From positions 17,762,082 to 17,826,081 of the forward strand of contig NC_067207.1 of the NCBI RefSeq assembly GCF_026262505.1: 64,000 nucleotides of DNA, read 5' to 3'. Position numbers and translations under genes: made by a program. Shown piece after piece: positions 31,172-40,616 of this stretch. This DNA is from Trichomonas vaginalis G3 (Eukaryota; Parabasalia; Trichomonadida; Trichomonadidae). The notes below the pieces were generated by a model. That model worked only from the letters and a program-made list of their open reading frames with translations. It made no database searches and was not told the origin of the DNA. Position 1 is the stretch's first letter, and each line of letters starts with the position of its first letter.

Positions 31172-31288
31172 TTTTAAATTAGTGGATTTTGTGTTTATTA
31201 TTTAAAAAATATAATTGATAAAATATAATTAACATTAATAGAATAATATGGATAAGATTTGATAAAAAACAATCATAATTTTTTTTTG

Positions 31289-31618
31289 GGCGCCATATAG
31301 AGAACTATAGTCTGCGAGGTACTGATTCTATCCATGTACCTCGCAGACCATAGTTCTCAGCCAAAATGGCTGAAAATTGCTCACAATTGTTGAAATTGTG
31401 AGCAATTTTTAGCCGTTTTGGCTAAGAATTGGAGGGTGTGAGTACTATAGCATGTAATAGTATCTCACACCCTCCAATTCTTCCTATGGCGCCGAAAAAT
31501 TTTTGGTGAAATGCGACGACATTTCACCAAAAATTTTCGGCGCCATATAGAGAACTATAGTCTGCGAGGTACTGATTCTATCCATGTACCTCGCAGACCA
31601 TAGTTCTCAGCCAAAATG
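31289..31618. repeat. Four-hairpin module, 250-bp period (array 1)
   Basis: Hairpins lie nearly end to end at 31,300-31,358, 31,359-31,423, 31,424-31,482 and 31,488-31,544. The first is repeated at 31,550-31,608, giving a 250-bp period. Each is 57-65 bp with a stem of about 22-29 bp and a short loop, and each has its own stem sequence (for example GAGAACTATAGTCTGCGAGG and AAGAATTGGAGGGTG). No coding content. Bases 31,619-31,795 hold only AT-rich flank before Polinton B. Confidence 0.9.
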
Positions 31619-31795
31619 CCTCTAAAATTTGTATACCTATAAACTCAAACTTCAATATATTCAATTTTATTTTTATAATTAATTTAAATATATCCATATA
31701 ATTCTAATGTTTTCTTTTAATTTAAAGAGTAGGTGCCAAAAGTGCTTACTCTTAAACAACCGTCGGATTTCCGGGTGAAATCGTGACACACTTTC

Positions 31796-31845
31796 AGGTC
31801 AGGTATGAGGGGCTTCCAGGGGCTGCGCCCCTTCTAGCCCTAAGA
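31796..31845 (+). repeat. Left TIR of Polinton B
   Basis: Begins with AG like other Polintons. After the shared first 25 bases it forms a hairpin: outer GGGCT/AGCCC, inner AGGGGC/GCCCCT. The right end keeps the shape with different inner bases. Confidence 0.9.
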
Positions 31846-31935
31846 ATTTTGCCCAAGACCCAAGAGGAGGACCGAACCCCAGCCGACCAGCCGGTGACAA
31901 AACCAAAACCGTTGTTATTTACATCATATTAATGA

Positions 31936-32018
31936 TGTCACTTTTTAAATGTCACTTTTTATGTCGCTTTTCACAAATTATATATGTTTTCATGTTTTGT
32001 CACTTTTCTGTCACTTTT
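31936..32018 (+). promoter_or_regulatory. Five copies of TGTCACTTTT upstream of the methylase
   Basis: Copies start at 31,936, 31,950, 31,963 (one variant base), 31,998 and 32,009, all in the same orientation. The first gene of the element starts 32 bases after the last. The cluster could serve as promoter or as binding sites for an element protein near the end. Role inferred. Confidence 0.5.
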
Positions 32019-32049
32019 CAGGTAAAAACATTTTTATTATTATATATAA

Positions 32050-32877
32050 ATGAATTTTACAAAACCACCGTTACCGTTCTTTGGAAATAAGAGTAGATGT
32101 AAAGATATTATATTGAGAGAACTTAAGAAACTACCGAATGGTCTAACATTTGTAGATTTGTTCGGTGGAAGTTTCTATATATCCCATTTATGTCATACAA
32201 TATTCCCAGACTCAAAGATTATATGCAATGACTTCGACAACTATATGAACCGTCTCAAACATATTCCAGACACAAACAATATATTGAAAGAGTTAAAAGA
32301 AAAGATACCTATAGGTAAGATGGAACGTATACCATTAGATAAGAAAAATATTGTGAGAGAGGTTTTGAAAAAAGCAGAATATATAGACTGGGATAGTATA
32401 TCTGCTAGACTATTATATAGTGGTGCTATAAGAGTTCATGACATTGAAACACTCATGTCAAAAGTTTTATATCTTAACTATACAAATGTTTTCAAAGAGA
32501 ACATAGAAAAATATATTGAGGGTATAGAGTTTGTGAGATGTCATTGGACAGAGTTGTATGAAAAATATAAAGACAAGGAAAATGTTTTCTTTATAGTGGA
32601 CCCGCCGTTCTATAACACATGGGATTTTCAATACCAAGTAGACTGGACTTTGAGAGACTCTTTAGAAACTTTAGACGTTATACATAACCATCCATGCTTT
32701 TACTTTACATCCGATAAAAGTGGTTTGGAAACCGTTATGAGATGGTTAGAGGACATACATGACTATGAGTTTAGATATGACAAGATAGAATATGAGAGAG
32801 GTCCTATAAACTGGAGAAAGTGTCATAACAAAGAAATTTTATTAGTAAGTAAATGTGGTTTGAAATCGGATTGTTAG
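32050..32877 (+). CDS. D12-class (Dam-like) DNA N6-adenine methyltransferase
   Basis: 275 residues, apparently whole. Marks of the family are PLPFFGNKSR at the N terminus (SAM-binding start), FVDLFGGSFYIS (motif I, about residue 36), NDFDNYM (about 61) and the catalytic VDPPFYNTW (about 183). It should transfer a methyl group to adenine in DNA, perhaps marking element DNA. It is the first gene from the left end. The leader TTTTTATTATTATATATAA resembles other gene starts in this element. Confidence 0.87.
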   Translation: MNFTKPPLPFFGNKSRCKDIILRELKKLPNGLTFVDLFGGSFYISHLCHTIFPDSKIICNDFDNYMNRLKHIPDTNNILKELKEKIPIGKMERIPLDKKNIVREVLKKAEYIDWDSISARLLYSGAIRVHDIETLMSKVLYLNYTNVFKENIEKYIEGIEFVRCHWTELYEKYKDKENVFFIVDPPFYNTWDFQYQVDWTLRDSLETLDVIHNHPCFYFTSDKSGLETVMRWLEDIHDYEFRYDKIEYERGPINWRKCHNKEILLVSKCGLKSDC

Positions 32878-33007
32878 TTTTAGGTTTTTTCCATTGTGTC
32901 ATTTATTTATTTGACGTGGCAGAAAAGTACAGAGAATATGAAGATGAACCAATGCCTGCAAATGTTCAGTATATGTACTCGTAAGAGATATTTTTATCTA
33001 ATATTAA

Positions 33008-33370
33008 ATGGACGCACAGAACTTAGCGAATGCGCAGCAACCTGGACAACCAAACCCAGAGAATATTCCAAATGAAGTTAGAATACAAACTGCAATGGCA
33101 AACTATGGTCAAGTGCCAACAGATGTACAAATGCAAACTGCCATGTCAAATGACGCTGCGTTAGGTTTGCCACCATGGTATGCAAATATGAGATGGAAAG
33201 AGTTTTATACAAACCCTGAAGTGGGATATAAACAACTTTATGCAGATGACGCGAACACAGGAGTTGACCCAGAATATGTTTTCTACCAGAGGAGAAACAG
33301 AATGTATGAGCTCCAGTTAAAGAATGCTATGGAACTCAACAGGAAACGTAAGAGACTAGGCGGACATTAG
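33008..33370 (+). CDS. 120-residue protein, unknown, basic C terminus
   Basis: Starts MDAQNLANAQQPGQPNPENI, contains two related segments (VRIQTAMANYGQ and VQMQTAMSNDAA) and ends NRKRKRLGGH. The leader is ATTTTTATCTAATATTAA. Small, Q/N/P-rich with a basic tail, it may be a minor virion or DNA-binding protein. Family not recognised. Confidence 0.65.
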   Translation: MDAQNLANAQQPGQPNPENIPNEVRIQTAMANYGQVPTDVQMQTAMSNDAALGLPPWYANMRWKEFYTNPEVGYKQLYADDANTGVDPEYVFYQRRNRMYELQLKNAMELNRKRKRLGGH

Positions 33371-33388
33371 ATTTTTACATATAGTAAA

Positions 33389-33631
33389 ATGGGTTTCTTC
33401 AGTAAGATAGGAAACTTCTTTCGAAATGTTGGAAGAGGTATATGGAATGGAATAAAATCTGTCGGAAGAGGAATTTGGAACGGAGTCAAAAATATTGGTA
33501 AAAGAGTAGGTCAGTTTGTTGGTATTATACCTAAAGACCCTGAACCAGAAGAACAAGCTCCTGTTATACAACAGCCTGAACCTGCACCACAGTCTAGTTG
33601 GCAACCAAATCCAACACCTCAACCGTATTAA
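33389..33631 (+). CDS. 80-residue amphipathic protein (lytic peptide-like)
   Basis: The N-terminal 45 residues repeat a glycine/aromatic/basic pattern (NVGRGIWNGIKSVGRGIW), giving an amphipathic helix, followed by a proline- and glutamine-rich tail (PEPEEQAPVIQQPEPAP). Polintons and adenoviruses carry small membrane-active virion proteins of this type. The sequence supports amphipathicity only; the role is inferred. Leader ATTTTTACATATAGTAAA. Confidence 0.65.
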   Translation: MGFFSKIGNFFRNVGRGIWNGIKSVGRGIWNGVKNIGKRVGQFVGIIPKDPEPEEQAPVIQQPEPAPQSSWQPNPTPQPY

Positions 33632-33635
33632 AAAA

Positions 33636-34484
33636 TTATATTTTTACCGTTCGATAGTAGTTGTATATGAAACTAAGTTCTAAGTAAAACGCATGGTATA
33701 ATGGAATTATTCTTTTTCTTCCATCTGTAGTAAACCATACTTGAAAGTCTGAAATACTTCCACTTGGTGGTTCGTATAACTTTGTAGGTTTTTCGTAAAA
33801 GTCATTTGCCAAGCATAAGAAAGAGTTTTGGGCGCCAGAAAATGAAGCATGAACAATAATAGCATCTTGGTCGAAAATATTTTCATATGTTCCATTAGGG
33901 TTTTCGACTTCATAAAAGTCTGGGTGTACTGGATATGCTGCAGGCTGATTTAACATCCTCATAAATCTATACCATGCCAAGTTGTTATATTTTGTAGAAA
34001 TATAAACGTTTTCTCCAAGGTCTTCTATTTTATTGATTTTAACAGTTGCATTTTTCCTGTCATAAATAATATCGAGATGGTATTCTCCTTCGTCAATGTT
34101 ATACTGGTTTGCATATTCGATATAGATATCGTTTATTTTTTCTTGAAAAGCTTGAAGAGTTGTTTCTAAGTTTACAAGCAAACTAACTTGTAAAAGTTTT
34201 CCCTGTTCAAATTTCTCATACGTATGTTTTTCTTTGTTATAGTATCGAACTTCAAAACCGACCGTAAATGGGAAACCATGTATGGCTTCTGAAATGAACT
34301 TCATTCTACGAAAGCCAATAGCTTTTGTGACGGATGGGTCTCTTAGCCATCTTAATGGGTAGTCAAAACGATAGCCTTCATGCTTTACGGTCTCTGTCTC
34401 AAACTTTTGACCGACATTAGTAAAAAGTTCATCTAATGGTTTAGTTGTAGCAACTCTTGAATTTTCTTTTTCTATTGAAAGCAT
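33636..34484 (-). CDS. 282-residue protein, unknown, probably structural
   Basis: Open and apparently whole, with alternating beta-strand-rich segments (FPFTVGFEVRYYN, YHLDIIYDRKNATVKI). No catalytic motif seen. It is transcribed divergently from the tail-fibre-like gene from a shared 18-base spacer. A capsid-associated role is plausible from its neighbours. Family not recognised. Confidence 0.65.
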   Translation of the reverse strand: MLSIEKENSRVATTKPLDELFTNVGQKFETETVKHEGYRFDYPLRWLRDPSVTKAIGFRRMKFISEAIHGFPFTVGFEVRYYNKEKHTYEKFEQGKLLQVSLLVNLETTLQAFQEKINDIYIEYANQYNIDEGEYHLDIIYDRKNATVKINKIEDLGENVYISTKYNNLAWYRFMRMLNQPAAYPVHPDFYEVENPNGTYENIFDQDAIIVHASFSGAQNSFLCLANDFYEKPTKLYEPPSGSISDFQVWFTTDGRKRIIPLYHAFYLELSFIYNYYRTVKI

Positions 34485-34502
34485 ATTTTATCTAGAATAA
34501 AA
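34485..34502. promoter_or_regulatory. Palindromic divergent promoter (18 bp)
   Basis: Two ATG codons face away from each other with only ATTTTATCTAGAATAAAA between them, a near-perfect palindrome. Similar short divergent spacers occur at 36,737-36,753 and 49,321-49,338. Confidence 0.5.
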
Positions 34503-35780
34503 ATGTCGAAAGATATTGCTTCCATAAGAGAAATACAACACAACCGACAACTCATTATGCAAGCTCTAAATAAGAACACAACAAACTTTTCAAACTATTC
34601 TAAGATATCTGAGTCATTGAAAGAAGGAAACTTAAAACTGACATTAAACCCAATGACAGATGAGTTTCTATTTCAAGACAAGAAGAACAATACTGTCTGT
34701 ATAAATCCAACAAAAGGAACTTTAAACGAGAAACCTATAAATGAACTTCTTTTGAAAGCAGATGTTGACAACAAAGCTGACAAAGAATATGTCATTGAAA
34801 AAGTTCAAGAAGAACATGACAGAGCAGATGCAACATATGCAACAAAAGAGGATGTTGAAAAGAAAGCTGACAAAGAAACTGTAGATATGTTGGCACAAAC
34901 GGTTTCAAGTCATACCAGAGGTTTAATGGAAGATAGTGTCCATTTGCAAAGACTTGACATAGATGTTTCAAATAAAGCCGACAAAAATCATACACATAAC
35001 ATCTCTGACGTAAATGAACTTCAAGAAAAGTTAGATGACAAACCTGACAAAGAAACTGTAGATATGTTGGCACAAACGGTTTCAAGTCATACCAGAGGTT
35101 TAATGGAAGATGGACAACAGTTGAAAGAGCTTGAGAAAGGTGTTACAGAGTTAAGGAATACAAAAGCAGACTCGAAATGGATATCTGGATATGTAGATGC
35201 AACAAAAGAATATATTTTCGCATGGACAGAAGGAACATACCCACAAAAATATCATACACATAACATTTCTGACGTAAATGAACTTCAAGAAAAGTTATAT
35301 GACATTATGCATCTAAGACAGGAACTCAATGTGCTTAAACAAAATTTGCCGAATCTTATTTACCCGGTTGGCTCATTATATGTTTCAATGAACTCTACCA
35401 GACCAGAAGTAGTACTTGGTTTTGGAACTTGGACTCAAATAGTCGACAGGTTTTTGTATTGTGCAAACTCTTCAAAGGAAACAGGTGGAAGTAAAACGAT
35501 TTCGGGTGAAAATCTACCTGCACATAGTCACTACATAGATTTAAGTACATCTCAAGCAGGTTGGCATAAGCATAGATATTGGGATTGGTCAGGAATGATA
35601 AAAGGTAAAGGATATGATGTTAAAGACAACGTTAAGTTTGCTATAGATTGTTACTGGAGTAACACTGAGGCAGGAGGAAACCATACACATCGCGTTACAG
35701 GATATACGCAAACAACGGGACAAAGTAAAGAATACATGCCACCTTACATGACAGTTTACGCATGGTATAGAAATGCTTAG
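34503..35780 (+). CDS. Tail-fibre-like protein with phage collar domain
   Basis: The 425-residue protein has helical, repeated shaft segments (ADKETVDMLAQTVSSHTRG occurs twice; HTHNISDVNELQEKL twice). The C-terminal domain begins YPVGSLYVSMNSTRP (about residue 290), with FGTWTQIVDRFL and a histidine-rich LPAHSHY and GNHTHRV pattern typical of phage collar / baseplate Gp10-type domains. It probably forms a trimeric fibre for attachment. The end overlaps the convergent integrase gene by 4 bases. It looks whole. Confidence 0.85.
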   Translation: MSKDIASIREIQHNRQLIMQALNKNTTNFSNYSKISESLKEGNLKLTLNPMTDEFLFQDKKNNTVCINPTKGTLNEKPINELLLKADVDNKADKEYVIEKVQEEHDRADATYATKEDVEKKADKETVDMLAQTVSSHTRGLMEDSVHLQRLDIDVSNKADKNHTHNISDVNELQEKLDDKPDKETVDMLAQTVSSHTRGLMEDGQQLKELEKGVTELRNTKADSKWISGYVDATKEYIFAWTEGTYPQKYHTHNISDVNELQEKLYDIMHLRQELNVLKQNLPNLIYPVGSLYVSMNSTRPEVVLGFGTWTQIVDRFLYCANSSKETGGSKTISGENLPAHSHYIDLSTSQAGWHKHRYWDWSGMIKGKGYDVKDNVKFAIDCYWSNTEAGGNHTHRVTGYTQTTGQSKEYMPPYMTVYAWYRNA

Positions 35781-36736
35781 TCGTCATTTTCAACTTCTTT
35801 AGCATATTCGTCAGGAGTTGTCTTATATTTGTTAGGAACTGTCTTTGAAAGTATACCACCTTGAACTTTGACAAGTTTGAAACGAGGTCTGGCAATAGTA
35901 GTTTTATCTTCTGCTTGCAGTGTGTACATTTTGCCATGTTTGCCTAAAACTTCATAATATTCTCTTGTATACTTTCTTCTATTTTTACGAACACGAATGT
36001 GAGTACCTGTCGAGTTCCCATTGTTGTCATAGTCAATAGTATTTTCATATGGGTCGCGTTTAGGTATTTCTATTTTTACTTTGTCACCTTTCTGAAGTTT
36101 GAAGCCCGGCATTCTTTCTTGTTTGTCTCTTTTGACTAAATTATTAAATATATAGTCTTTCTCTAAGTCAGGGTTGTTTTTCATTTCTTCGGGGGAGTGG
36201 TTTCCCAAACCTTTTTGTTTACGGTTATTGTAAATATTTAAAACTTGTCTCATCTTTGCCATGGAGAAGTGTCTATACTTGTCGTCATATGACATTTCAT
36301 TTGCTTCACCACCTTGTGGTTGGTTTAAGTCTCTTAACATTTTTATACAACCGTCAATGACACCAAGAGCAGAATGGTTTTGGTCGACAATGAAATATTG
36401 GTTTACATTTTTTGAACGCAGATAGTTTTTTACATCATCTGATTTGAAAGAACTTTCACAGTCAGATGTCAGTTTTGTTGGATGGTATTTGTCAACGAAT
36501 ATTGTCAAAGCAGTTTTCACATCTAAAATATTTTTGGACCATAATGGTATGGCTTCACAGTATCTTGTGTTTTGACCAACAAATATTAACCAGTATGGAG
36601 GTCCATCTTCTCTATACCTCGGAATGTTTTCCAAGATATCCATAAACCAAGCATTTGGTGTTGAACTAAAGATTTTTACCATGAGTGCTTTCTTTGTCGC
36701 TTTAGAAACATAGGGGTCCTTGTTTGGATTCGTCAT
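35777..36736 (-). CDS. Polinton integrase
   Basis: 319 residues, apparently whole. The RNase H-fold core runs from WFMDILENIP (about 30) through LTSDCESSF (about 90) to the helix after HSALGVIDG (about 125), followed by YNNRKQKGLGNHSPEEM as in retroviral-type integrases. A basic beta-rich C-terminal domain (GDKVKIEIPKRD) follows. It would join element ends to host DNA and make 5-6-bp duplications, in keeping with the CTTTC repeats at the element ends. It is shorter at the N terminus than the element A integrase. Confidence 0.88.
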   Translation of the reverse strand: MTNPNKDPYVSKATKKALMVKIFSSTPNAWFMDILENIPRYREDGPPYWLIFVGQNTRYCEAIPLWSKNILDVKTALTIFVDKYHPTKLTSDCESSFKSDDVKNYLRSKNVNQYFIVDQNHSALGVIDGCIKMLRDLNQPQGGEANEMSYDDKYRHFSMAKMRQVLNIYNNRKQKGLGNHSPEEMKNNPDLEKDYIFNNLVKRDKQERMPGFKLQKGDKVKIEIPKRDPYENTIDYDNNGNSTGTHIRVRKNRRKYTREYYEVLGKHGKMYTLQAEDKTTIARPRFKLVKVQGGILSKTVPNKYKTTPDEYAKEVENDD

Positions 36737-36753
36737 TTTTTATCCTATAAGAA
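36737..36753. promoter_or_regulatory. Short divergent promoter between integrase and next gene
   Basis: Seventeen bases, TTTTTTATCCTATAAGAA-like, separate two outward-facing ATG codons. It is near-palindromic like the spacer at 34,485. Confidence 0.45.
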
Positions 36754-37155
36754 ATGGGTTTATTTGGCGCATTAGCAGGAGTTGCATCCAGATTTTTGCC
36801 CGCAGTGGGAACAATAGCTAGAGGTGCATTTGGAATTGGAAGGAAGATTTTGAGTACATTAGGTATACTTAAAGAGAAAGCACAACCTATTATACAAACT
36901 GTACAGAAAGGTTGGGATGTAGCACGAGATGCAACAAATCTTATTCCAAATCCTGAAACAAGAGGAAAAGTTCAAGGATGGATGGACAATGTAGGAAGAC
37001 AAGCAGGAAACTATTATAACAAAGCAAATGACTACTATAACCAAGCAGGACACTATATGGACCAAGGTGAAAGATTCTTTAACAGAGGATATAACCATGC
37101 ACAACAATGGGTAAACAATAACCAACCGCAACCACCTCAAACGTGGGGAATGTAA
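36754..37155 (+). CDS. 133-residue amphipathic protein (PX/pVI-like)
   Basis: The N terminus is hydrophobic and glycine/alanine-rich (MGLFGALAGVASRFLPAVG), followed by helix and a tyrosine/asparagine-rich tail (NYYNKANDYYNQAGHYM). Size and layout recall minor virion proteins with a membrane-active N-terminal helix. Family not proven. Confidence 0.6.
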   Translation: MGLFGALAGVASRFLPAVGTIARGAFGIGRKILSTLGILKEKAQPIIQTVQKGWDVARDATNLIPNPETRGKVQGWMDNVGRQAGNYYNKANDYYNQAGHYMDQGERFFNRGYNHAQQWVNNNQPQPPQTWGM

Positions 37156-37174
37156 AATTTTTTACTGAGATGAA

Positions 37175-37339
37175 ATGAACAATACAGCATTGAGACAAAT
37201 GGGTTCAAGATGGATTTGTCGACTTCCAGCAGTTACACCACGTGTTTGTCAAGTTCTTCCTATACCTCAGGAAGTTTTAGACCGACTTAAAAACCTAAAC
37301 AACCAGTTGAAAACAAACCAAACTAAAATTTTTTACTGA
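37175..37339 (+). CDS. 54-residue small protein
   Basis: Starts MNNTALRQMGSRWICRLP and ends NQTKIFY. The leader TTTTTTACTGAGATGAA is the same, base for base, as that of the following gene, so I take it as a real small gene. Function unknown. Confidence 0.5.
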   Translation: MNNTALRQMGSRWICRLPAVTPRVCQVLPIPQEVLDRLKNLNNQLKTNQTKIFY

Positions 37340-37345
37340 GATGAA

Positions 37346-37735
37346 ATGACCGAAGAAGTTGAAACGGTAGATTTGACACCACAAACAAAAAGTTCAGAAC
37401 CATTGTCAAAACCTGTCAAAGAACTTACAGATGAAGAGAAAAATTCAATAATAGAAAGTGCCAGGTCTGGAAATACAAACCCTAACTATAAAGTCACTTT
37501 TCATAAAAATGGAACGGCTAGTATCTCAAAAAAGAAACAGACTCTCACAAATAAAATATTGAAGTCTGAAGGAGCTTTCGAGACAACAGATGGAAAAGTT
37601 TACTTCACTGACCAACAGTTCATTATAGAACATCTCATTGACTTAGAGTCGAAATATTCTAAACTTTACAACAAACACAAAAAGTTGAAAGGAAAACAAA
37701 AACAAATGGCATATGATATTTATGAAGATGTTTGA
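37346..37735 (+). CDS. 129-residue protein with C-terminal coiled coil
   Basis: The acidic N terminus (MTEEVETVDLTPQ) is followed by a short beta segment and a lysine-rich helix (LIDLESKYSKLYNKHKKLKG). It overlaps the next gene by about 20 bases and shares its leader sequence with the gene before it. Family not recognised. Confidence 0.6.
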   Translation: MTEEVETVDLTPQTKSSEPLSKPVKELTDEEKNSIIESARSGNTNPNYKVTFHKNGTASISKKKQTLTNKILKSEGAFETTDGKVYFTDQQFIIEHLIDLESKYSKLYNKHKKLKGKQKQMAYDIYEDV

Positions 37736-37931
37736 CGACACAACTGTTCCTGCAGGTGAGGTAAAGTCAGAGGAACCGAAAAGTGACGAAAAACCGATAG
37801 AAGAAGAGAAACCAAAAACTGAAGATAAACCAAAACCAAAGTTTAGTTTCCAAACTAAACCAAGTCAACCTTCATTAGCTGGTATGGGTTGGCGTCAAAG
37901 ACTTATGGCAGCAGGCGGTTATGTAAAGTAA
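37713..37931 (+). CDS. 72-residue acidic/proline-rich protein
   Basis: The K/E/P-rich body (EEPKSDEKPIEEEKPK) ends with a hydrophobic GMGWRQRLMAAGGYVK. The start could be this ATG or the one 15 bases on; overlap with the preceding gene suggests coupled expression. Function unknown. Confidence 0.5.
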   Translation: MIFMKMFDDTTVPAGEVKSEEPKSDEKPIEEEKPKTEDKPKPKFSFQTKPSQPSLAGMGWRQRLMAAGGYVK

Positions 37932-37962
37932 AGAAAAAAAATATTTTTTTATTTTTATAAAA

Positions 37963-40097
37963 ATGCCCCCATATAGAATGGATAGAAAGTCTGCTAGAAT
38001 AAAAGCAGAGTTGCAAAGATATGGTTGGAGAGTTTCGAAGAATTTTAAATATAGGAAGGGAAGACCCATAAAAGTCTATGACAAATTGTCTGGTCTTCGC
38101 TACGAAATGGATTTGGAAACAGCACGTGCCAATTATCCAAACAGACTAGAGAGGTTAGAAGAAGAACGTCTTATGGACATGCCTTTCGATGTTAGTGAAC
38201 CTCAAGTTGAAGGACACGACGGCTTTGCCAGATTCTACTGGAAACATGACGAACAATTGCATCCTTTGAGAAGGAAAAAAGGTAGTGCAGAGGATGGTCA
38301 TGCTCCCATGGAAAGAACAAGATATGCATATGAAAAGTATCGTGAAGTTAGAAGTCAAATTACATCTGGTCGAACCTTTACAGTAAACTTTGACGAAGGA
38401 AAGAACAAAGAAGGCTTCATGGGTGTACTTGCTGCCATACAAGACGGAAATAAGAAAGGACACAATCTCAGATTGACCATAACAGATTTGGATGGTCACA
38501 TTTACTATGCACATGGCAATGAACAAACAGCCGCAAAACTTCTTGACGCTTTCAAGACTACAAAGAGAGAACAAATGGTTGACTCCGACTCAGACATTTT
38601 GAATGCAATTGAAGGAATTGCAAGTGTCAAGTTCGAATGGTACCAACCTAACCCTCAAGCAGTCAGACAACATGCTGGATACTTCCCGTTCATAAATAAG
38701 TCTGACATTGACTTGACAAGGTATGGAATTTACAATTCAATTGAAACAATTGTCAATGAACCTTGTATTCTTACATGTCTCAGGAACTCTGGTCTTGTTA
38801 CAGATGAGAAGATGAAGTATCTTGAGTCATGTGTGAAGACAAGGTACATTCTCAGAGGTCAATTGGCAAAAATTGCACGTTGGCAAATGTCAATATCCGA
38901 GTCAACATACCTACAGCTAAAGGTTCTTCACATGACGACTATGTTGTTGAGTTCAATTTACCATGGTTGAAGATTGTAATTGTCCACAACCACTTCATGT
39001 TGAACGAAAGTCTTACAAACCCATTGTTCGGAAAAGGCAAGTGCAACATTGTCAGAGCTGTAAACATTCTTTTCGAGAAAGGTTTGTTGGAACCAATTCC
39101 AGATGACAAGCTGACAGAAACTTTTGTACCAAAAGACGAAACAAACTTTTCATTGTTAGCAAGACCAAAAGTTGTTCCAGACAAAATTCTAGTACAAAAG
39201 AAGTACACAGTTCCACAAGGGGTTGGTATGTTCGGATACCAACCTGAACCAGAAGAACTTCCAATGAGGTTGCAAGAACTTCAAGATGCTATATAAATAA
39301 ACTTCCATTGAGACATCCAATTGACGTCAAATTGTATTGGAGAGCATCTGAGTTAGGTCAGAAGGTTTTATATGAAACAGGTTGCTTCGACGATGTTTAT
39401 GAGATAACAGGAGAAGTTTCTCAGAAGATAAGAGACTCACTTGAATTTCCACAAACTGGACCAATTGGTTGCGACAAGTTCGACTCAAACGAAAAGATAT
39501 ACTATGTCGACCTTAACGCTGCATACATGAGGTTTGTCCAATATATTCCGACTGGAATTCCAAACGAAGATGGTGAGTTCCCGGAAGGAACTATACAGTT
39601 GGAAAAGTCATACAACAACTGTATGATATTAGGAAAGCTTCAAACCCCAAACTTGCAATGACACTCAAATTGCTTATGAATTCGACATGGGGATATTCCA
39701 TTAAGAAACCTCAAGAGATGAAGAGTAAACATTATGAGAAGGTCGACAACTTTGTTGAAAGGTTTCTCCTTTTGTTTTGAAGTACGAATTCACTCAAGGT
39801 CAAAGTGGCTTAGTAACCACATTAAAACCTATTGTCGAACATTGGTCTTACCCTCAGTTCGCAAAGGCAGTACTTGACAACTACAACAAATTCTTCTCCG
39901 AAGTCAAATCGAAAGTCAAGGTTTACTATGAGAACATTGACGCACTCATGACGAACGAAGAAGGCTATAACAAACTCATTGAAATGGGTATGGTCGGTGA
40001 AAAGATGGGTCGATTCAAATTGGACAAAATTTTCACCGAAGTTCATGTCCTCTCCAAGCGTAAGTATTGGGCATACTTGAAGACGGCACAGAAATAA
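37963..40097 (+). pseudogene. Protein-primed family B DNA polymerase, broken
   Basis: The N-terminal region, polymerase motif A-like DLNAAYM, motif B-like NSTWGYS and a C-terminal palm region can be recognised in order, so this was the element's replicative polymerase. It is broken by about four breaks and is shorter than the element A polymerase. The leader TTTTTTTATTTTTATAAAA is typical for the element. Confidence 0.8.
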
Positions 40098-40273
40098 AAC
40101 ATTGCATGAAATAAAAAATTTTTATATTCCTTCCTAGCTAATTTCCGTTTAATTTCATGGTCGCCCTCGGAGTCTTTGAATCGGACAGGTCGAGTTACAC
40201 CATTCTTGGTCTCAAACTCATATATAACCTGTTTGTCTGTATTTTCGTCGACTATGGCACGAGACACGAACAT
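40043..40273 (-). CDS. 76-residue protein, unknown
   Basis: The ATG chosen is that of MFVSRAIVDENTDK; the frame opens slightly earlier through non-ATG codons. The tail overlaps the polymerase end on the other strand. It is divergent from 40,304-40,567, with an AAAAAGTGTC word in the 30-base spacer. Function unknown. Confidence 0.4.
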   Translation of the reverse strand: MFVSRAIVDENTDKQVIYEFETKNGVTRPVRFKDSEGDHEIKRKLARKEYKNFLFHAMFYFCAVFKYAQYLRLERT

Positions 40274-40303
40274 TGACCAAACGGACAAAAAGTGTCATTT
40301 CGG

Positions 40304-40567
40304 ATGGTCAAGCAGCCAATCGCATTCGAGCACTTCGAAGAAGCCTTACGTTCCAAGGGAGAGGGTGTCTGGTGCAAGGCAGAGGTCATGAAACTCTACG
40401 AGCAGTACATCCTCAATGCCTGGGAGGACAAATCGTCCTTGGATTGGCAATTCTACCAACTTCTCTGGGACGACCTCCTACGCAACTGGGATAACGAAAG
40501 AGTCCAATTCAAAAGTCGGGAACTAATTTTGCAAATTGCCCTTAATTTAACATACTTATCCAAATAA
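40304..40567 (+). CDS. 87-residue tryptophan-rich protein, unknown
   Basis: Starts MVKQPIAFEHFEEAL. Five tryptophans in a helical, acidic/basic sequence (WEDKSSLDWQFYQLLWDDLL). Codon use is GC-richer than the flanking Polinton genes. The AAAAAGTGTCATTTCGG word precedes the ATG. Resembles small winged-helix or phage-type DNA-binding proteins in size only. Confidence 0.5.
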   Translation: MVKQPIAFEHFEEALRSKGEGVWCKAEVMKLYEQYILNAWEDKSSLDWQFYQLLWDDLLRNWDNERVQFKSRELILQIALNLTYLSK

Positions 40568-40616
40568 ACACCTAAATTTACTTGGGGTTTCCCCCTAAAA
40601 TAAAATTTTTTTACTC

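Noticed and set aside
34503-35780. Bacteriophage contamination as source of the tail-fibre gene
   Set aside because: The gene has the same base composition, leader and tight spacing as its Polinton neighbours and lies inside the target-site duplications.
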